Below are positions 17,119 to 26,298 of a DNA stretch of 64,000 bases, piece by piece (the stretch's first letter is position 1; the number at the start of each line of letters is the position of its first letter). Made by a program: the position numbers and the translations under genes. This DNA is from Paenibacillus zeisoli (GTDB lineage: Bacteria > Bacillota > Bacilli > Paenibacillales > Paenibacillaceae), in contig NZ_RZNX01000001.1 of assembly GCF_003994465.1 (NCBI RefSeq), positions 62,001 through 126,000 of the forward strand. The letters run 5' to 3'. The notes beneath the pieces were generated by a model. The model was not told the origin of the DNA. It saw nothing but the letters and a program-made list of their open reading frames with translations, and made no database searches.

Positions 17119-18831
17119 ATGAAGAATTTCAGAACGACGAAGCTCTTAACTCTTGTTCTGGCCGGTACATTAGCACTGGCTGGATGTTCAAGCTCCAAAG
17201 ATGCAGGTTCTTCAGGAGCAGCTGATGGCGGCAATGCAGCCGATACTAATTCAACAGCTCCGGTAACGTTCACCTTCTTCGGTGCAGATGCAAGCCCGAA
17301 CTGGAACAACATGAAGGATGATGTAGGCCAGGAAATTACCAAGAAGACTGGAGTAACCATTAATGCTGAATACGATGTAGGCAGCGGGGGCGGAGATCAG
17401 AAGATATCTCTAATGGCAGCCAGTGGGCAATATCCGGACTTAATCTATGCAAAAGGTAGTCTTAGCACTCTGATTGATGCTGGTGCGTTGGTTGACATGA
17501 CAGATCTGATTGATAAATATGCTCCTAACCTCAAAAAATTGTACAGCAGCAATATGAATCGGCTCAAATACAGCAATGAAGATCCGAAGATCTATTCCAT
17601 TCCTACCAACGTAGGTGTAGATAATATGATCTTTGATGCAACGGGCGGATTTGAAATTCAGCACCGGGTATTGAAGGAACTGGGCTACCCTAAAGTTAAA
17701 ACCGTTCAGGATTACGAGAATGTTCTGAAGCAATATGTGGCCAAGCATCCAACCACCAACGGACAGCCTACCATTCCTCTGACGCTAAATGCGGATGACT
17801 GGAAAATTATGATTACGGTGACCAACCCGGCATTCCAGGCTACTGGAGCACCGGATGACGGTGAATATTACATTGATCCGACAACTTATGAAGCGAAGCT
17901 GCACTATAAGAGACCGGAAGAGAAAGAATACTTCCGCTGGTTGAACCATATGTACAATGAAGGTCTCCTGGACAAAGACACCTTTGTTCAAAAGGATGAT
18001 CAGTACAAAGCCAAGATTTCCAGCGGCCGTGTACTGGGCCTGATCGATCAGGAGTGGGACTATCAGGATGCTGAGAATGCCCTGAAGTCTGCTAACAAGA
18101 ATGAGTTCACTTATGCTCACTTCCCAGTAACCATGTCTGAGGATATCAAAGACAAATCCATGCAATCTGTAGGCTTTGACGGTTATGGCATTTCCATTAC
18201 TACTTCTTGTAAAGATCCGGTTCGTGCCATCAAATTCCTTGACTGGCTTGCTTCTGACGAAGGTCAAGTCCTGAGAAACTGGGGAGTTGAAGGCAAGCAC
18301 TACAAAGTTGAGAATGGCAAGCGTGTAATCCCTGCAGAAATTCAAAACCGCAAAGTGAATGATGCTTCAACCTTCTCTAAAGAGACAGGAATTGGTCTCT
18401 ACACAGCAATGAGTGGTCGTTATGGTGACGGTGTGAAGGATTCAACAGGCAACTACTATACTACGAACTTCCCTGAACAAATCGTAGCCAGCTATTCCGA
18501 TGCAGAGAAAGAGTCCCTCAAAGGTTACAATGCAACAACTTGGAAGGATCTGTTCCCTAATGAGAAAGACTTCCCTGTTAAAGATTGGGGCGCAGCATAC
18601 AACATGACCGTTCCAACAGATGGTGAATATCAGGTGATCTGGAAGAAGACACAGGATATTGTTCGTAAGAGCATTCCGGAAGCCGTGCTGAGCAAACCAG
18701 CTGACTTTGACAAAGTGTATGATAACTTCCTGGCAAGTCTAGATAAAGCCGGAGCTCCAAAAATGGAAGCCGAGTACACTACGCTTGTAAAAGCAAGAGT
18801 ATCCCTGTGGACTGGAAAAGACATTAAATAA
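17119..18831 (+). CDS. Extracellular solute-binding lipoprotein of the oligosaccharide ABC transporter
   Basis: 570 residues with a signal peptide and lipobox LAGC (Cys23), followed by an Ala/Gly/Ser/Asp linker. The large size is typical of binding proteins that accompany LplB/YtcP permeases and bind bulky oligosaccharides. The RBS is AGAGGGGGATAAAG. It would capture xyloglucan-derived oligosaccharides at the membrane surface if the locus assignment is right; the ligand itself cannot be read from sequence. A hairpin after the stop could reduce transcription of the enzymes downstream relative to this abundant protein. Confidence 0.92.
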   Translation: MKNFRTTKLLTLVLAGTLALAGCSSSKDAGSSGAADGGNAADTNSTAPVTFTFFGADASPNWNNMKDDVGQEITKKTGVTINAEYDVGSGGGDQKISLMAASGQYPDLIYAKGSLSTLIDAGALVDMTDLIDKYAPNLKKLYSSNMNRLKYSNEDPKIYSIPTNVGVDNMIFDATGGFEIQHRVLKELGYPKVKTVQDYENVLKQYVAKHPTTNGQPTIPLTLNADDWKIMITVTNPAFQATGAPDDGEYYIDPTTYEAKLHYKRPEEKEYFRWLNHMYNEGLLDKDTFVQKDDQYKAKISSGRVLGLIDQEWDYQDAENALKSANKNEFTYAHFPVTMSEDIKDKSMQSVGFDGYGISITTSCKDPVRAIKFLDWLASDEGQVLRNWGVEGKHYKVENGKRVIPAEIQNRKVNDASTFSKETGIGLYTAMSGRYGDGVKDSTGNYYTTNFPEQIVASYSDAEKESLKGYNATTWKDLFPNEKDFPVKDWGAAYNMTVPTDGEYQVIWKKTQDIVRKSIPEAVLSKPADFDKVYDNFLASLDKAGAPKMEAEYTTLVKARVSLWTGKDIK

Positions 18832-18841
18832 AAACTTCTGT

Positions 18842-18865
18842 AAGCCCGGGCCGTTGTCCGGGCTT
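18842..18865 (+). terminator. Hairpin after binding protein gene (partial terminator)
   Basis: AAGCCCGG (18842-18849) pairs with CCGGGCTT (18858-18865), followed by TACTTTAT. The weak T-tract suggests incomplete termination, allowing read-through to the GH95 gene. Confidence 0.55.
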
Positions 18866-18884
18866 TACTTTATAGGAGGGATTG

Positions 18885-21278
18885 ATGCTCGTGATGCAGG
18901 ACAAGAAGGAGTTCTGTGAGCGGCTGTGGTATAGGCAGCCTGCGGGGCCCTGGGAAGAAGCCCTTCCGATTGGGAACGGGCGGCTTGGCGGAATGGTGTA
19001 TGGCGGCGCTGCTGTAGAGAGGATCTCGCTCAATGAGGATACTCTGTGGTCAGGCTATCCAAGAGATACGAATAACTATGATGCCCTTCGACACTTGGGA
19101 AAAGTAAGATCGCTTATCGCGGATGGTGGATATGAGGAGGCTGAGCAGCTGATTGAGCGCAGTATGCTCGGACGGCGTACGGAGTCATACCAGCCGCTGG
19201 GCGATTTATGGATATACCAAGACCATTCTGAGGATGCAGTTACGGAGTACGAACGCTCCCTGGATCTGAACACCGGTATAGCCTCCGTCAAGTACCGCTG
19301 CAGAGGAGCCAAGTACAGCCGTGAAGTATTTGTTAGTGTGCCAGATCAGGTAATGGTTGTTAGGCTTGAAGGTGAAGAGGACATGGATATTACCGTAAGG
19401 CTGTCCTCACCGCTTCGGCATGAATTTGTTCAAGACCCCAATCAGCTTGTACTGGTGGGCCGTGCTCCCATACATATAGCGGACAATTACTTGGGAGACC
19501 ACCCTCAATCTGTTCTCTATGAAGAGGGCAGAGGAATTTCTTTTGCTATAAATGCTGCTGCACATAATTACGGAGGACAGATTGATGTCCTTGGAGACGG
19601 ACGGATACGAATTACCAGGACCCGAACGATCACGCTGCTGCTTGGAGCTGCGACGGATTTTGAGCATTACGAACAGGTTCCCGGCATGGGGAACCCTGCT
19701 CTTACAAGCAGGGCTGTACTCGAGACAGCAGCTCAGCAGGAATATTCGGCTCTGCGGACAGCTCATATTCACGATCATCAGGAGTTGTACGGTCGTGTGA
19801 AATTGTGGCTTGGAGCACCGGGTGAATCTGCTTCTGGCCGTGAAGAGCTTCCAACCGACGAACGTCTGCAAAAATACAGTGAGGGAGCGGAGGATCCAGG
19901 GCTTGAGGCCTTGTATTTCCAGTATGGACGTTACCTATTAATGGCCTCGTCCAGGCCAGGTACTCAGGCAGCCCATTTGCAGGGGATCTGGAATCCGCAT
20001 ATCCAGCCGCCATGGAACTGTGGGTATACGACGAATATTAATACCCAGATGAATTATTGGCCCGCAGAAGTATGCGGCCTTAGTGAGTGCCATGAGCCAC
20101 TGACGGATCTAATCCGAGATCTGAGTATAACGGGGAAGAGAACAGCCCGTATTCATTACGGGGCAGAGGGGTGGGTCGTTCATCATAATGTGGATATTTG
20201 GCGAACAGCAGGTCCTTCGGATGGGAAGGCCAGCTGGGCCATGTGGCCGCTTGGCGGAGTGTGGTTGTGTCGTCATCTCTGGGAGCAGTACCTCTATCAG
20301 CCGAATCATACAGCGTTTCTGAGAGACACGGCATATCCATTAATGAAAGGCGCAGCCCTATTCTGTATGGATTGGCTGGTGGAGGATACCCAGGGAAGGC
20401 TGATCACGAGTCCATCCACCTCACCGGAGAACCAATTCATTACCCCGTCGGGTAATGTATGCAGTGTCTCCGCAGGCTCCACGATGGATATATCCCTGAT
20501 CCGTGAATTATTCCATCACTGTATGCAGGCTGCCCGTATTCTGAAGCAGGATGAAGAGTGGATTAACTCGGTGCAGGAAGCTTGCGATAAGTTAAGACCG
20601 CTAGAGATTGGAGAGGACGGTAGACTGATGGAATGGTCTGAGCCATTCCCGGAAGCTGAGCCTGGACACCGCCATGTCTCCCATTTGTACGGACTCTATC
20701 CGGGAAATGAAATCCATCCGCGTCTTACACCGGATCTTGCTGAGGCGGCGCACAAATCTCTGGAAGCACGGCTTGAGCATGGAGGCGGTCATACCGGCTG
20801 GAGCTGCGCGTGGATCATTAATCTATACGCCCGCTTATACGATGGCGACCGTGCTCATGAATTCATTAGGACATTATTAAGCCGCTCGACCTATCCGAAT
20901 CTGTTCGATGCTCATCCTCCGTTCCAGATCGATGGGAATTTTGGAGGGACTGCCGGAATTGCCGAAATGCTGCTGCAGAGCCACTCGGATTCTATCGAGC
21001 TGCTGCCTGCGCTGCCAAGAGTCTGGCAGGACGGATCGGTGAAGGGACTTAAGGCCAGAGGCGGATTCACGATAGGTATGGATTGGATAGACGGGGAGCT
21101 TGTACATGCCACCATTCGTTCCGGGGCTGGAGGGGGATGCCGGATTCGATATCTGGGTCATATCCTTGAAGTGACTGGGCAATCGGATATTCCGTGTGGG
21201 GAAGAACTGAGTTTTAGCGCAGAGTCTGGCGTGGAATATACAATCCAAATCAAGAAATCGAGAGAGGATGAAGTGTAG
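18885..21278 (+). CDS. Glycoside hydrolase family 95 (alpha-1,2-L-fucosidase or alpha-L-galactosidase)
   Basis: 797 residues from the ATG at 18885, four bases after TAGGAGGG; ATG 18894 is an alternative. Family features run through the length: [18 protein letters not shown] and [12 protein letters not shown] at the N-terminus, [12 protein letters not shown] near 383-394 (its Asn pair acts in catalysis in the family), [10 protein letters not shown] with the acid Glu near 513, and [20 protein letters not shown] with the activating Asp near 683. There is no signal peptide, so it is probably cytoplasmic. In this locus it would remove terminal alpha-1,2-fucose (or L-galactose) from xyloglucan side chains. 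Its stop codon abuts the start of the GH42 gene. Confidence 0.92.
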   Translation: MLVMQDKKEFCERLWYRQPAGPWEEALPIGNGRLGGMVYGGAAVERISLNEDTLWSGYPRDTNNYDALRHLGKVRSLIADGGYEEAEQLIERSMLGRRTESYQPLGDLWIYQDHSEDAVTEYERSLDLNTGIASVKYRCRGAKYSREVFVSVPDQVMVVRLEGEEDMDITVRLSSPLRHEFVQDPNQLVLVGRAPIHIADNYLGDHPQSVLYEEGRGISFAINAAAHNYGGQIDVLGDGRIRITRTRTITLLLGAATDFEHYEQVPGMGNPALTSRAVLETAAQQEYSALRTAHIHDHQELYGRVKLWLGAPGESASGREELPTDERLQKYSEGAEDPGLEALYFQYGRYLLMASSRPGTQAAHLQGIWNPHIQPPWNCGYTTNINTQMNYWPAEVCGLSECHEPLTDLIRDLSITGKRTARIHYGAEGWVVHHNVDIWRTAGPSDGKASWAMWPLGGVWLCRHLWEQYLYQPNHTAFLRDTAYPLMKGAALFCMDWLVEDTQGRLITSPSTSPENQFITPSGNVCSVSAGSTMDISLIRELFHHCMQAARILKQDEEWINSVQEACDKLRPLEIGEDGRLMEWSEPFPEAEPGHRHVSHLYGLYPGNEIHPRLTPDLAEAAHKSLEARLEHGGGHTGWSCAWIINLYARLYDGDRAHEFIRTLLSRSTYPNLFDAHPPFQIDGNFGGTAGIAEMLLQSHSDSIELLPALPRVWQDGSVKGLKARGGFTIGMDWIDGELVHATIRSGAGGGCRIRYLGHILEVTGQSDIPCGEELSFSAESGVEYTIQIKKSREDEV

Positions 21279-23312
21279 ATGATTAACTCTAAACTGCCAA
21301 AAATTTGGTATGGCGGTGACTACAATCCTGAACAGTGGGAACCTGAAATCTGGAGCGAGGATGAACGGATGTTCAGGCTGGCCGGGATTGACGTAGCCAC
21401 TCTTAACGTATTCTCATGGGCACTTAATCAGCCCAGCGAAGAGGAGTATGATTTTGCATGGCTGGATGAGCAGATGGACCGAATGTCACGTACCGGCGTA
21501 TATGTGTGCCTCGCCACGAGCACGGGAGCGCATCCCGCCTGGATGGCAAAGAGGCATCCGGATGTGCTTCGTGTTGACAAGAACGGCAGCAAGAGGGCTT
21601 TTGGCGGAAGACACAATTCATGCCCGAACAGTCCCACCTACCGGAAATATTCCGCGCTGATTGCGGAGAAGCTGGCTGAAAGATATAAGAACCATCCTGC
21701 GCTTGTCATCTGGCATGTATCCAATGAATATGGCGGCTACTGCTATTGCGAGAACTGTACTTCGGCCTTCCGGTCCTGGCTCCAGGAGCGTTATGGAAGT
21801 CTGGATGCCCTGAATAAAGCGTGGAATACCCGCTTCTGGGGTCATACGTTCTATGACTGGGATGAGATTGTGCCTCCAAATGAACGAAGTGAGGAGTGGG
21901 GACATAACCGTACGAATTTTCAAGGCATTTCCCTAGATTACCGGCGCTTTATGTCGCATAGTCTGCTCGAATGCTACAAGCTGGAATATGACGCCATCAA
22001 GAAGCACACACCTGATGTTCCCGTGACCACGAATCTGATGGGGCTTTATCCGGAGCTGGATTATTTTGAATGGGCGAAAGAGATGGATGTGGTATCCTGG
22101 GACAATTACCCTTCACTGGACACCCCCATCAGCTTGACCGCGATGACCCACGATTTGATGAGAGGGCTGAAGCAGGGTCAGCCGTTCATGCTCATGGAGC
22201 AGACGCCTAGTCAGCAGAACTGGCAGGCCTACAACTCCTTGAAGCGCCCCGGAGTTATGCGGCTGTGGAGCTATCAGGCCGTAGCCAGAGGAGCAGATAC
22301 CGTCATGTTCTTCCAGCTGCGCCGCTCCATTGGAGCCTGCGAGAAATACCATGGTGCTGTGATTGAGCACGTGGGACATGAGCATACAAGAGTCTTTCGG
22401 GAGTGCGCTCAGCTTGGTGAGGAGCTCCAGGGACTGTCAGACAAGCTGCTTGACTCCCGCAGTCAGTCTAAAGTAGCGATTCTGTACGACTGGGAGAATC
22501 GATGGGCGCTGGAGCTGTCCAGTGGTCCGACCGTAGCGCTGGATTATGTGAAAGAGGTACACAAGTATTATCACGCACTCTTTGATCTGAATATCCAGAC
22601 GGATATGATTGGGATCTCAGAAGATCTCTCGAAGTATGACATTGTCATTGCTCCGGTTATGTATATGGTCAAACCGGGATTTGCCTCCAAAGTGGAAGAC
22701 TTTGTAGCAGGCGGAGGCACGTTTGTGACAACCTTCTTCAGCGGTATTGTAAATGAGACGGACCTGGTCACCACGGGGGGATACCCGGGTGAACTTCGCA
22801 AAGTGTTGGGAATTTGGGCAGAAGAGATCGATGCCTTGTACCCGGATCATCATAATCAGATTGTGATGATAGAGGATTGGAATGGTCTAAGCGGCAGCTA
22901 TACCTGCGGTATGCTCTGCGATCTCATCCACACTGAGGGGGCCGAGGTTCTGGCTGAATATGGCGAAGACTTCTATAAGGGAATGCCTGTACTAACCCGG
23001 AACGCCTGGGGAAAGGGCAGTGCCTATTATGTAGCGAGCAGTCCGGATGCCGCATTTATGAAGGGATTGATGGAGAACCTTTGCCGGGAGAAAGGAATTG
23101 CCCCGCTGCTTCACACACCCGAGGGAGTAGAGACTGCCTTGCGGGTGAAGGACTCAGCAGGTTATTTGTTTGTGCTTAACCACAATCCAGAAGAGGCTGA
23201 AGTGGAGGTCGGTCAGGAAGCTCTGCACGAGCTGTTGACCGATATTCAGGTTCAAGGAAAGGTTGTTGTACCTGGGCGAGGTGTAATGATTCTGGAACAG
23301 AAGCAGAAATAA
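21279..23312 (+). CDS. Beta-galactosidase, glycoside hydrolase family 42
   Basis: 677 residues; the ATG directly follows the GH95 stop, with the RBS GAGAGGATGAAG inside the upstream gene, so the two are translationally coupled. The GH42 N-terminal barrel starts with YGGDYNPEQW. The acid/base Glu is in WHVSNEYGG (near 150) and the nucleophile Glu in LMEQTPS (near 307). A Cys near 114 plus the YCYCENC cluster (about 153-159) match the family zinc site. A glutamine-amidotransferase-like trimerisation domain follows (about 400-600), then a short beta domain. It is probably cytoplasmic and removes beta-galactose exposed after GH95 action on oligosaccharide side chains. Confidence 0.93.
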   Translation: MINSKLPKIWYGGDYNPEQWEPEIWSEDERMFRLAGIDVATLNVFSWALNQPSEEEYDFAWLDEQMDRMSRTGVYVCLATSTGAHPAWMAKRHPDVLRVDKNGSKRAFGGRHNSCPNSPTYRKYSALIAEKLAERYKNHPALVIWHVSNEYGGYCYCENCTSAFRSWLQERYGSLDALNKAWNTRFWGHTFYDWDEIVPPNERSEEWGHNRTNFQGISLDYRRFMSHSLLECYKLEYDAIKKHTPDVPVTTNLMGLYPELDYFEWAKEMDVVSWDNYPSLDTPISLTAMTHDLMRGLKQGQPFMLMEQTPSQQNWQAYNSLKRPGVMRLWSYQAVARGADTVMFFQLRRSIGACEKYHGAVIEHVGHEHTRVFRECAQLGEELQGLSDKLLDSRSQSKVAILYDWENRWALELSSGPTVALDYVKEVHKYYHALFDLNIQTDMIGISEDLSKYDIVIAPVMYMVKPGFASKVEDFVAGGGTFVTTFFSGIVNETDLVTTGGYPGELRKVLGIWAEEIDALYPDHHNQIVMIEDWNGLSGSYTCGMLCDLIHTEGAEVLAEYGEDFYKGMPVLTRNAWGKGSAYYVASSPDAAFMKGLMENLCREKGIAPLLHTPEGVETALRVKDSAGYLFVLNHNPEEAEVEVGQEALHELLTDIQVQGKVVVPGRGVMILEQKQK

Positions 23313-23371
23313 ATAGCCATAATATATATATAAGGCATTAACTGCGTTGAGATAATCAGTTAGGCCACCTA

Positions 23372-23415
23372 TACACCACTATCACGTTCTCTGGACAGGA
23401 CAAGGTAGTGGTGTA
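23372..23415 (+). terminator. Intrinsic terminator closing the carbohydrate locus
   Basis: TACACCACTATC (23372-23383) pairs with GGTAGTGGTGTA (23404-23415) apart from one inner wobble, followed by TTCTTACTTTC. Confidence 0.7.
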
Positions 23416-23548
23416 TTCTTACTTTCATTTTAAAAGTATCTACCACCCTGCGAAATTGGTATGATAGAATGAAGACTTGTAATATCCTAATTTAACCAAT
23501 TATCCGGATTGGACATAGGATTAGAATATCGGAGTAGGAGAGGGAACC

Positions 23549-24310
23549 GTGCATTTTCCAGTCTATATACATATCGGCAGTTTGGTCATTCATCCACATG
23601 TATTGTTTGAATCTTTGGCTTACTTTATCGGCTTTCGAATTTATCTATGGACCCGACGAAAGACAGATGTCCCCTCGAAGAATATGTTTTGGGTTATTGT
23701 GGGTGCGGCATTGGGCGCGGCTCTGGGCTCCAAGCTGCTGTGCTGGTTCGAGAATCCGTCAGTTCTATTATCGCCCTGGGATCATTGGGAGGCCCTGCTT
23801 GGCGGTAAAACCATTGTAGGCGGATTGCTGGGCGGATTATTTGGCGTTGAGCTGGCGAAGAAGCTGGTAGGCATCACCCGGTCCACCGGGGACGATTTTG
23901 CCTTTCCTTTGTTAATTGCAATTGCCATTGGCCGGATCGGGTGTTTCCTGACAGGGCTTGATGACCATACCCATGGCATTCCGACGGATTGGATCACAGG
24001 CTTTGACTATGGGGACGGCATACTAAGACATCCGACCCAGCTGTATGAAATCGGCTTTCTTTCGCTTTACGTCCTAACCTTATATTTGATCAAGAAAGTA
24101 AGATCAGCTCAGAACCGCCCGCTTCCAGACGGGTCATTATATCAGTGGTCCATGCTTGGTTATTTGTTCTTCAGATTCTGGGTCGATTTCATCAAACCCA
24201 CCCCGCATCTTTATTTGGGGCTTAACAATATTCAAGTAGCATGTCTGCTTGGCATGATCTATTTCATATTTATTTATAAGACACAAAAGCCGCAGGATCC
24301 TGCGCTTTAG
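23549..24310 (+). CDS. Divergent Lgt-superfamily membrane protein (not canonical prolipoprotein diacylglyceryl transferase)
   Basis: 253 residues from a GTG at 23549 (RBS GGAGAGGGAACC). About seven membrane segments and the general Lgt layout are present: GKTIVGGLLGG, GRIGCF, RHPTQLYE and a late FRFWVDF. Key positions of the Lgt signature GRxGNFxNxExxG are altered (GRIGCFLTGLDDHTHG: both Asn lost and Glu not conserved), and the His of the canonical HGG loop is replaced (TIVGG). It should therefore not be assumed to lipidate prolipoproteins. It precedes the radical SAM gene by 35 nt and probably acts on a related glycerophospholipid head-group or acyl transfer. Confidence 0.8.
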   Translation: MHFPVYIHIGSLVIHPHVLFESLAYFIGFRIYLWTRRKTDVPSKNMFWVIVGAALGAALGSKLLCWFENPSVLLSPWDHWEALLGGKTIVGGLLGGLFGVELAKKLVGITRSTGDDFAFPLLIAIAIGRIGCFLTGLDDHTHGIPTDWITGFDYGDGILRHPTQLYEIGFLSLYVLTLYLIKKVRSAQNRPLPDGSLYQWSMLGYLFFRFWVDFIKPTPHLYLGLNNIQVACLLGMIYFIFIYKTQKPQDPAL

Positions 24311-24345
24311 TCTATTTTAATTAAATAAGGGGAGTACAAATCGGT

Positions 24346-25761
24346 ATGACAACCAAAAACAGACCGTATCTATTCTATGAATTGACGAACAGCATCTGTT
24401 CCAAGTGCATGAAGAAAGTAGAAGCCAAAGTTATCATTGAGAATGACCGTGTATACCTGTCTAAATACTGTTTCGAGCATGGAAGGGAGAAAGTACTGAT
24501 CTCCACCGATGTGGAATACTATAAGCGCTGCCGTGAATTCATCAAACCTTCGGAGATGCCGCTTCTCTGGAACACGCCGATCAAGTATGGATGTCCATAC
24601 GACTGCGGACTCTGCCCGGATCATGAGCAGCACAGCTGTCTGACCATTGTCGAGATTATTGATCAGTGCAACCTGAAATGTCCTATCTGTTACGCCGATT
24701 CCTCGCCGGAGAAGAAGTTATGGCGTTCCCTGGAAGAAGTGGAACGAATGCTGGATGCCGTCGTGCGCAATGAGGGGGAACCGGACATTGTCCAGATCAG
24801 TGGGGGAGAGCCGACCATACATCCTCAATTCTTCGATATTTTGAGGGCGGCCAAGGCGAGGCCCATTCAGCATTTGATGATCAACACGAATGGAATCCGG
24901 ATAGCCCAGGACCGTGAATTTGTGAAGCAGCTGGCGGAGTTCACCCCGGGTCTGGAAATCTATCTGCAATTCGACAGCTTTGAGAAATCCACCTTACAGG
25001 AGCTTCGGGGAGCAGACCTCAGGCAGATCCGGAGCAAGGCCATCGAGCACTTGAATGAATTCAACATCTCGACGACATTGGTGGTCACGTTGAAGAAAGG
25101 CCTGAACGATCACGAAATTGGCGAGATCATCCAGTATGGCTTGAAGCAGCGAGCAGTCAGAGGGGTGACCTTCCAGCCGATTCAAGCGGCGGGTCGGTTG
25201 GAAGACTTTGATCCAGCCACCGACCGTCTTACTTTAAGTGAAGTTAGGCAGCAGATCATTGACCAGTCCGATCTGTTCCAGGCGGAGGATATGATCCCGG
25301 TTCCATGTCATCCAGACTGCTTGGCAATGGGATATGCACTCAAATTGGACGATCAGGTGATTCCGTTAACCCGAATGATGGACCCTGAAATTCTACTAGA
25401 GGGTGGACGCAATACAATTGTGTTTGAACAGGATGAGAACATCAAGAACCGAATATTTGAACTATTCTCCACAAGTCATTCCCCGGAATCCTCAGCCCTT
25501 TCATTAAAGAGCCTGCTGTGCTGTCTTCCGCTTGTTCAGGTTCCTGAGACGATTAATTATGATAATGTATTCCGGGTAATCATTATGCAGTTCCTTGATC
25601 CGTATCATTTCGATGTCCGTTCAGTAAAGAAATCCTGTGTTCATATCGTCCATCCGGATGGGAGAATCATTCCATTTGATACCTATAACATGTTCTATCG
25701 CGGGGATCTGGAAGATCGGTTGAACGACATGAAGGCAGAACTGGAAGGAGCCAGGCCATGA
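24346..25761 (+). CDS. Cys-rich radical SAM protein, tetraether-synthase (Tes/MJ0619)-like
   Basis: 471 residues from the ATG at 24346. The N-terminal metal site resembles a rubredoxin-type or zinc knuckle: CSKC at 18-21 and CFEHG at 42-46. A second cluster motif is C83-P-Y-D-C87-G-L-C90 plus Cys98. The radical SAM CX3CX2C is C108-N-L-K-C112-P-I-C115, followed by SGGEP near 151. C-terminal cysteines (CHPDC, LLCC, SCVH) could hold another cluster. The CPYDCGLCPDHEQHSC segment and the HPDGRIIPF ending match my memory of the Tes family, which joins lipid tails by C-C bonds in archaea. The adjacent Lgt-like lipid enzyme supports a lipid substrate. The gene overlaps the next by 4 nt. Confidence 0.8.
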   Translation: MTTKNRPYLFYELTNSICSKCMKKVEAKVIIENDRVYLSKYCFEHGREKVLISTDVEYYKRCREFIKPSEMPLLWNTPIKYGCPYDCGLCPDHEQHSCLTIVEIIDQCNLKCPICYADSSPEKKLWRSLEEVERMLDAVVRNEGEPDIVQISGGEPTIHPQFFDILRAAKARPIQHLMINTNGIRIAQDREFVKQLAEFTPGLEIYLQFDSFEKSTLQELRGADLRQIRSKAIEHLNEFNISTTLVVTLKKGLNDHEIGEIIQYGLKQRAVRGVTFQPIQAAGRLEDFDPATDRLTLSEVRQQIIDQSDLFQAEDMIPVPCHPDCLAMGYALKLDDQVIPLTRMMDPEILLEGGRNTIVFEQDENIKNRIFELFSTSHSPESSALSLKSLLCCLPLVQVPETINYDNVFRVIIMQFLDPYHFDVRSVKKSCVHIVHPDGRIIPFDTYNMFYRGDLEDRLNDMKAELEGARP

Positions 25762-26138
25762 AAGATGACCTTGATAGGGACAAATTAACAGAGGATTCTT
25801 CGCTTGACAATTCGCATGATCCGCAGTCCGCTCAGCCCGGAGAATACCAGAACAATCCGAACCGCAATGAACTTCACTACCTTTACGAGAAGCAGCAGCA
25901 TGGTAAAGAAGTCTTGAAGGGTGTTCTGCTGTTAGCTCTCCTGCATGTAATTTGGGTGGTATTTCCACTTGCCTTTTTCGGGATTGGAGTGGCTCAGCTG
26001 CTCTATCTCATCCCTGCCATAGTTATAGCGTTGGTCAAGAAAAGGACAGGAATTGCCCAAGGGCTTATCCTCGGAGGAGTAATTACCTTTCTGCTGAATG
26101 CCGCCTGTTTTGGACTTCTGTCCATGTCCGCGTTCTAG
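25758..26138 (+). CDS. Small membrane protein of the radical SAM operon
   Basis: 126 residues, start ATG overlapping the radical SAM stop (ATGA). A charged, Asn/Asp-rich N-terminal half of about 50 residues is followed by three hydrophobic helices (about 53-72, 76-97, 103-124) with a short KKRTG loop. No family is recognised. Translational coupling to the radical SAM gene and the membrane location suggest it is a partner or membrane anchor for that enzyme. Confidence 0.72.
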   Translation: MKDDLDRDKLTEDSSLDNSHDPQSAQPGEYQNNPNRNELHYLYEKQQHGKEVLKGVLLLALLHVIWVVFPLAFFGIGVAQLLYLIPAIVIALVKKRTGIAQGLILGGVITFLLNAACFGLLSMSAF

Positions 26139-26161
26139 GTGTTCTTACAACTAAAAAAGAT

Positions 26162-26186
26162 GGGTCCCGATGCTTCATCGGGGCCC
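26162..26186 (+). terminator. Intrinsic terminator
   Basis: GGGTCCCGATG (26162-26172) pairs with CATCGGGGCCC (26176-26186), followed by TTTTTA. It ends the Lgt-like/radical SAM operon. Confidence 0.85.
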
Positions 26187-26298
26187 TTTTTAGGATATAT
26201 ATACTTGTTAAGTATTATCAAGAATTTCATTTGAGAATATCGTATACTTAAGTTATCAACTTAGAATTGTCTTATAAATGTATAAGGAGGCCTATGTA

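Noticed and set aside
26278-26298. ATG at 26278 as start of the PAS kinase
   Set aside because: It lies upstream of the AAGGAGG site, which correctly spaces the GTG at 26299.
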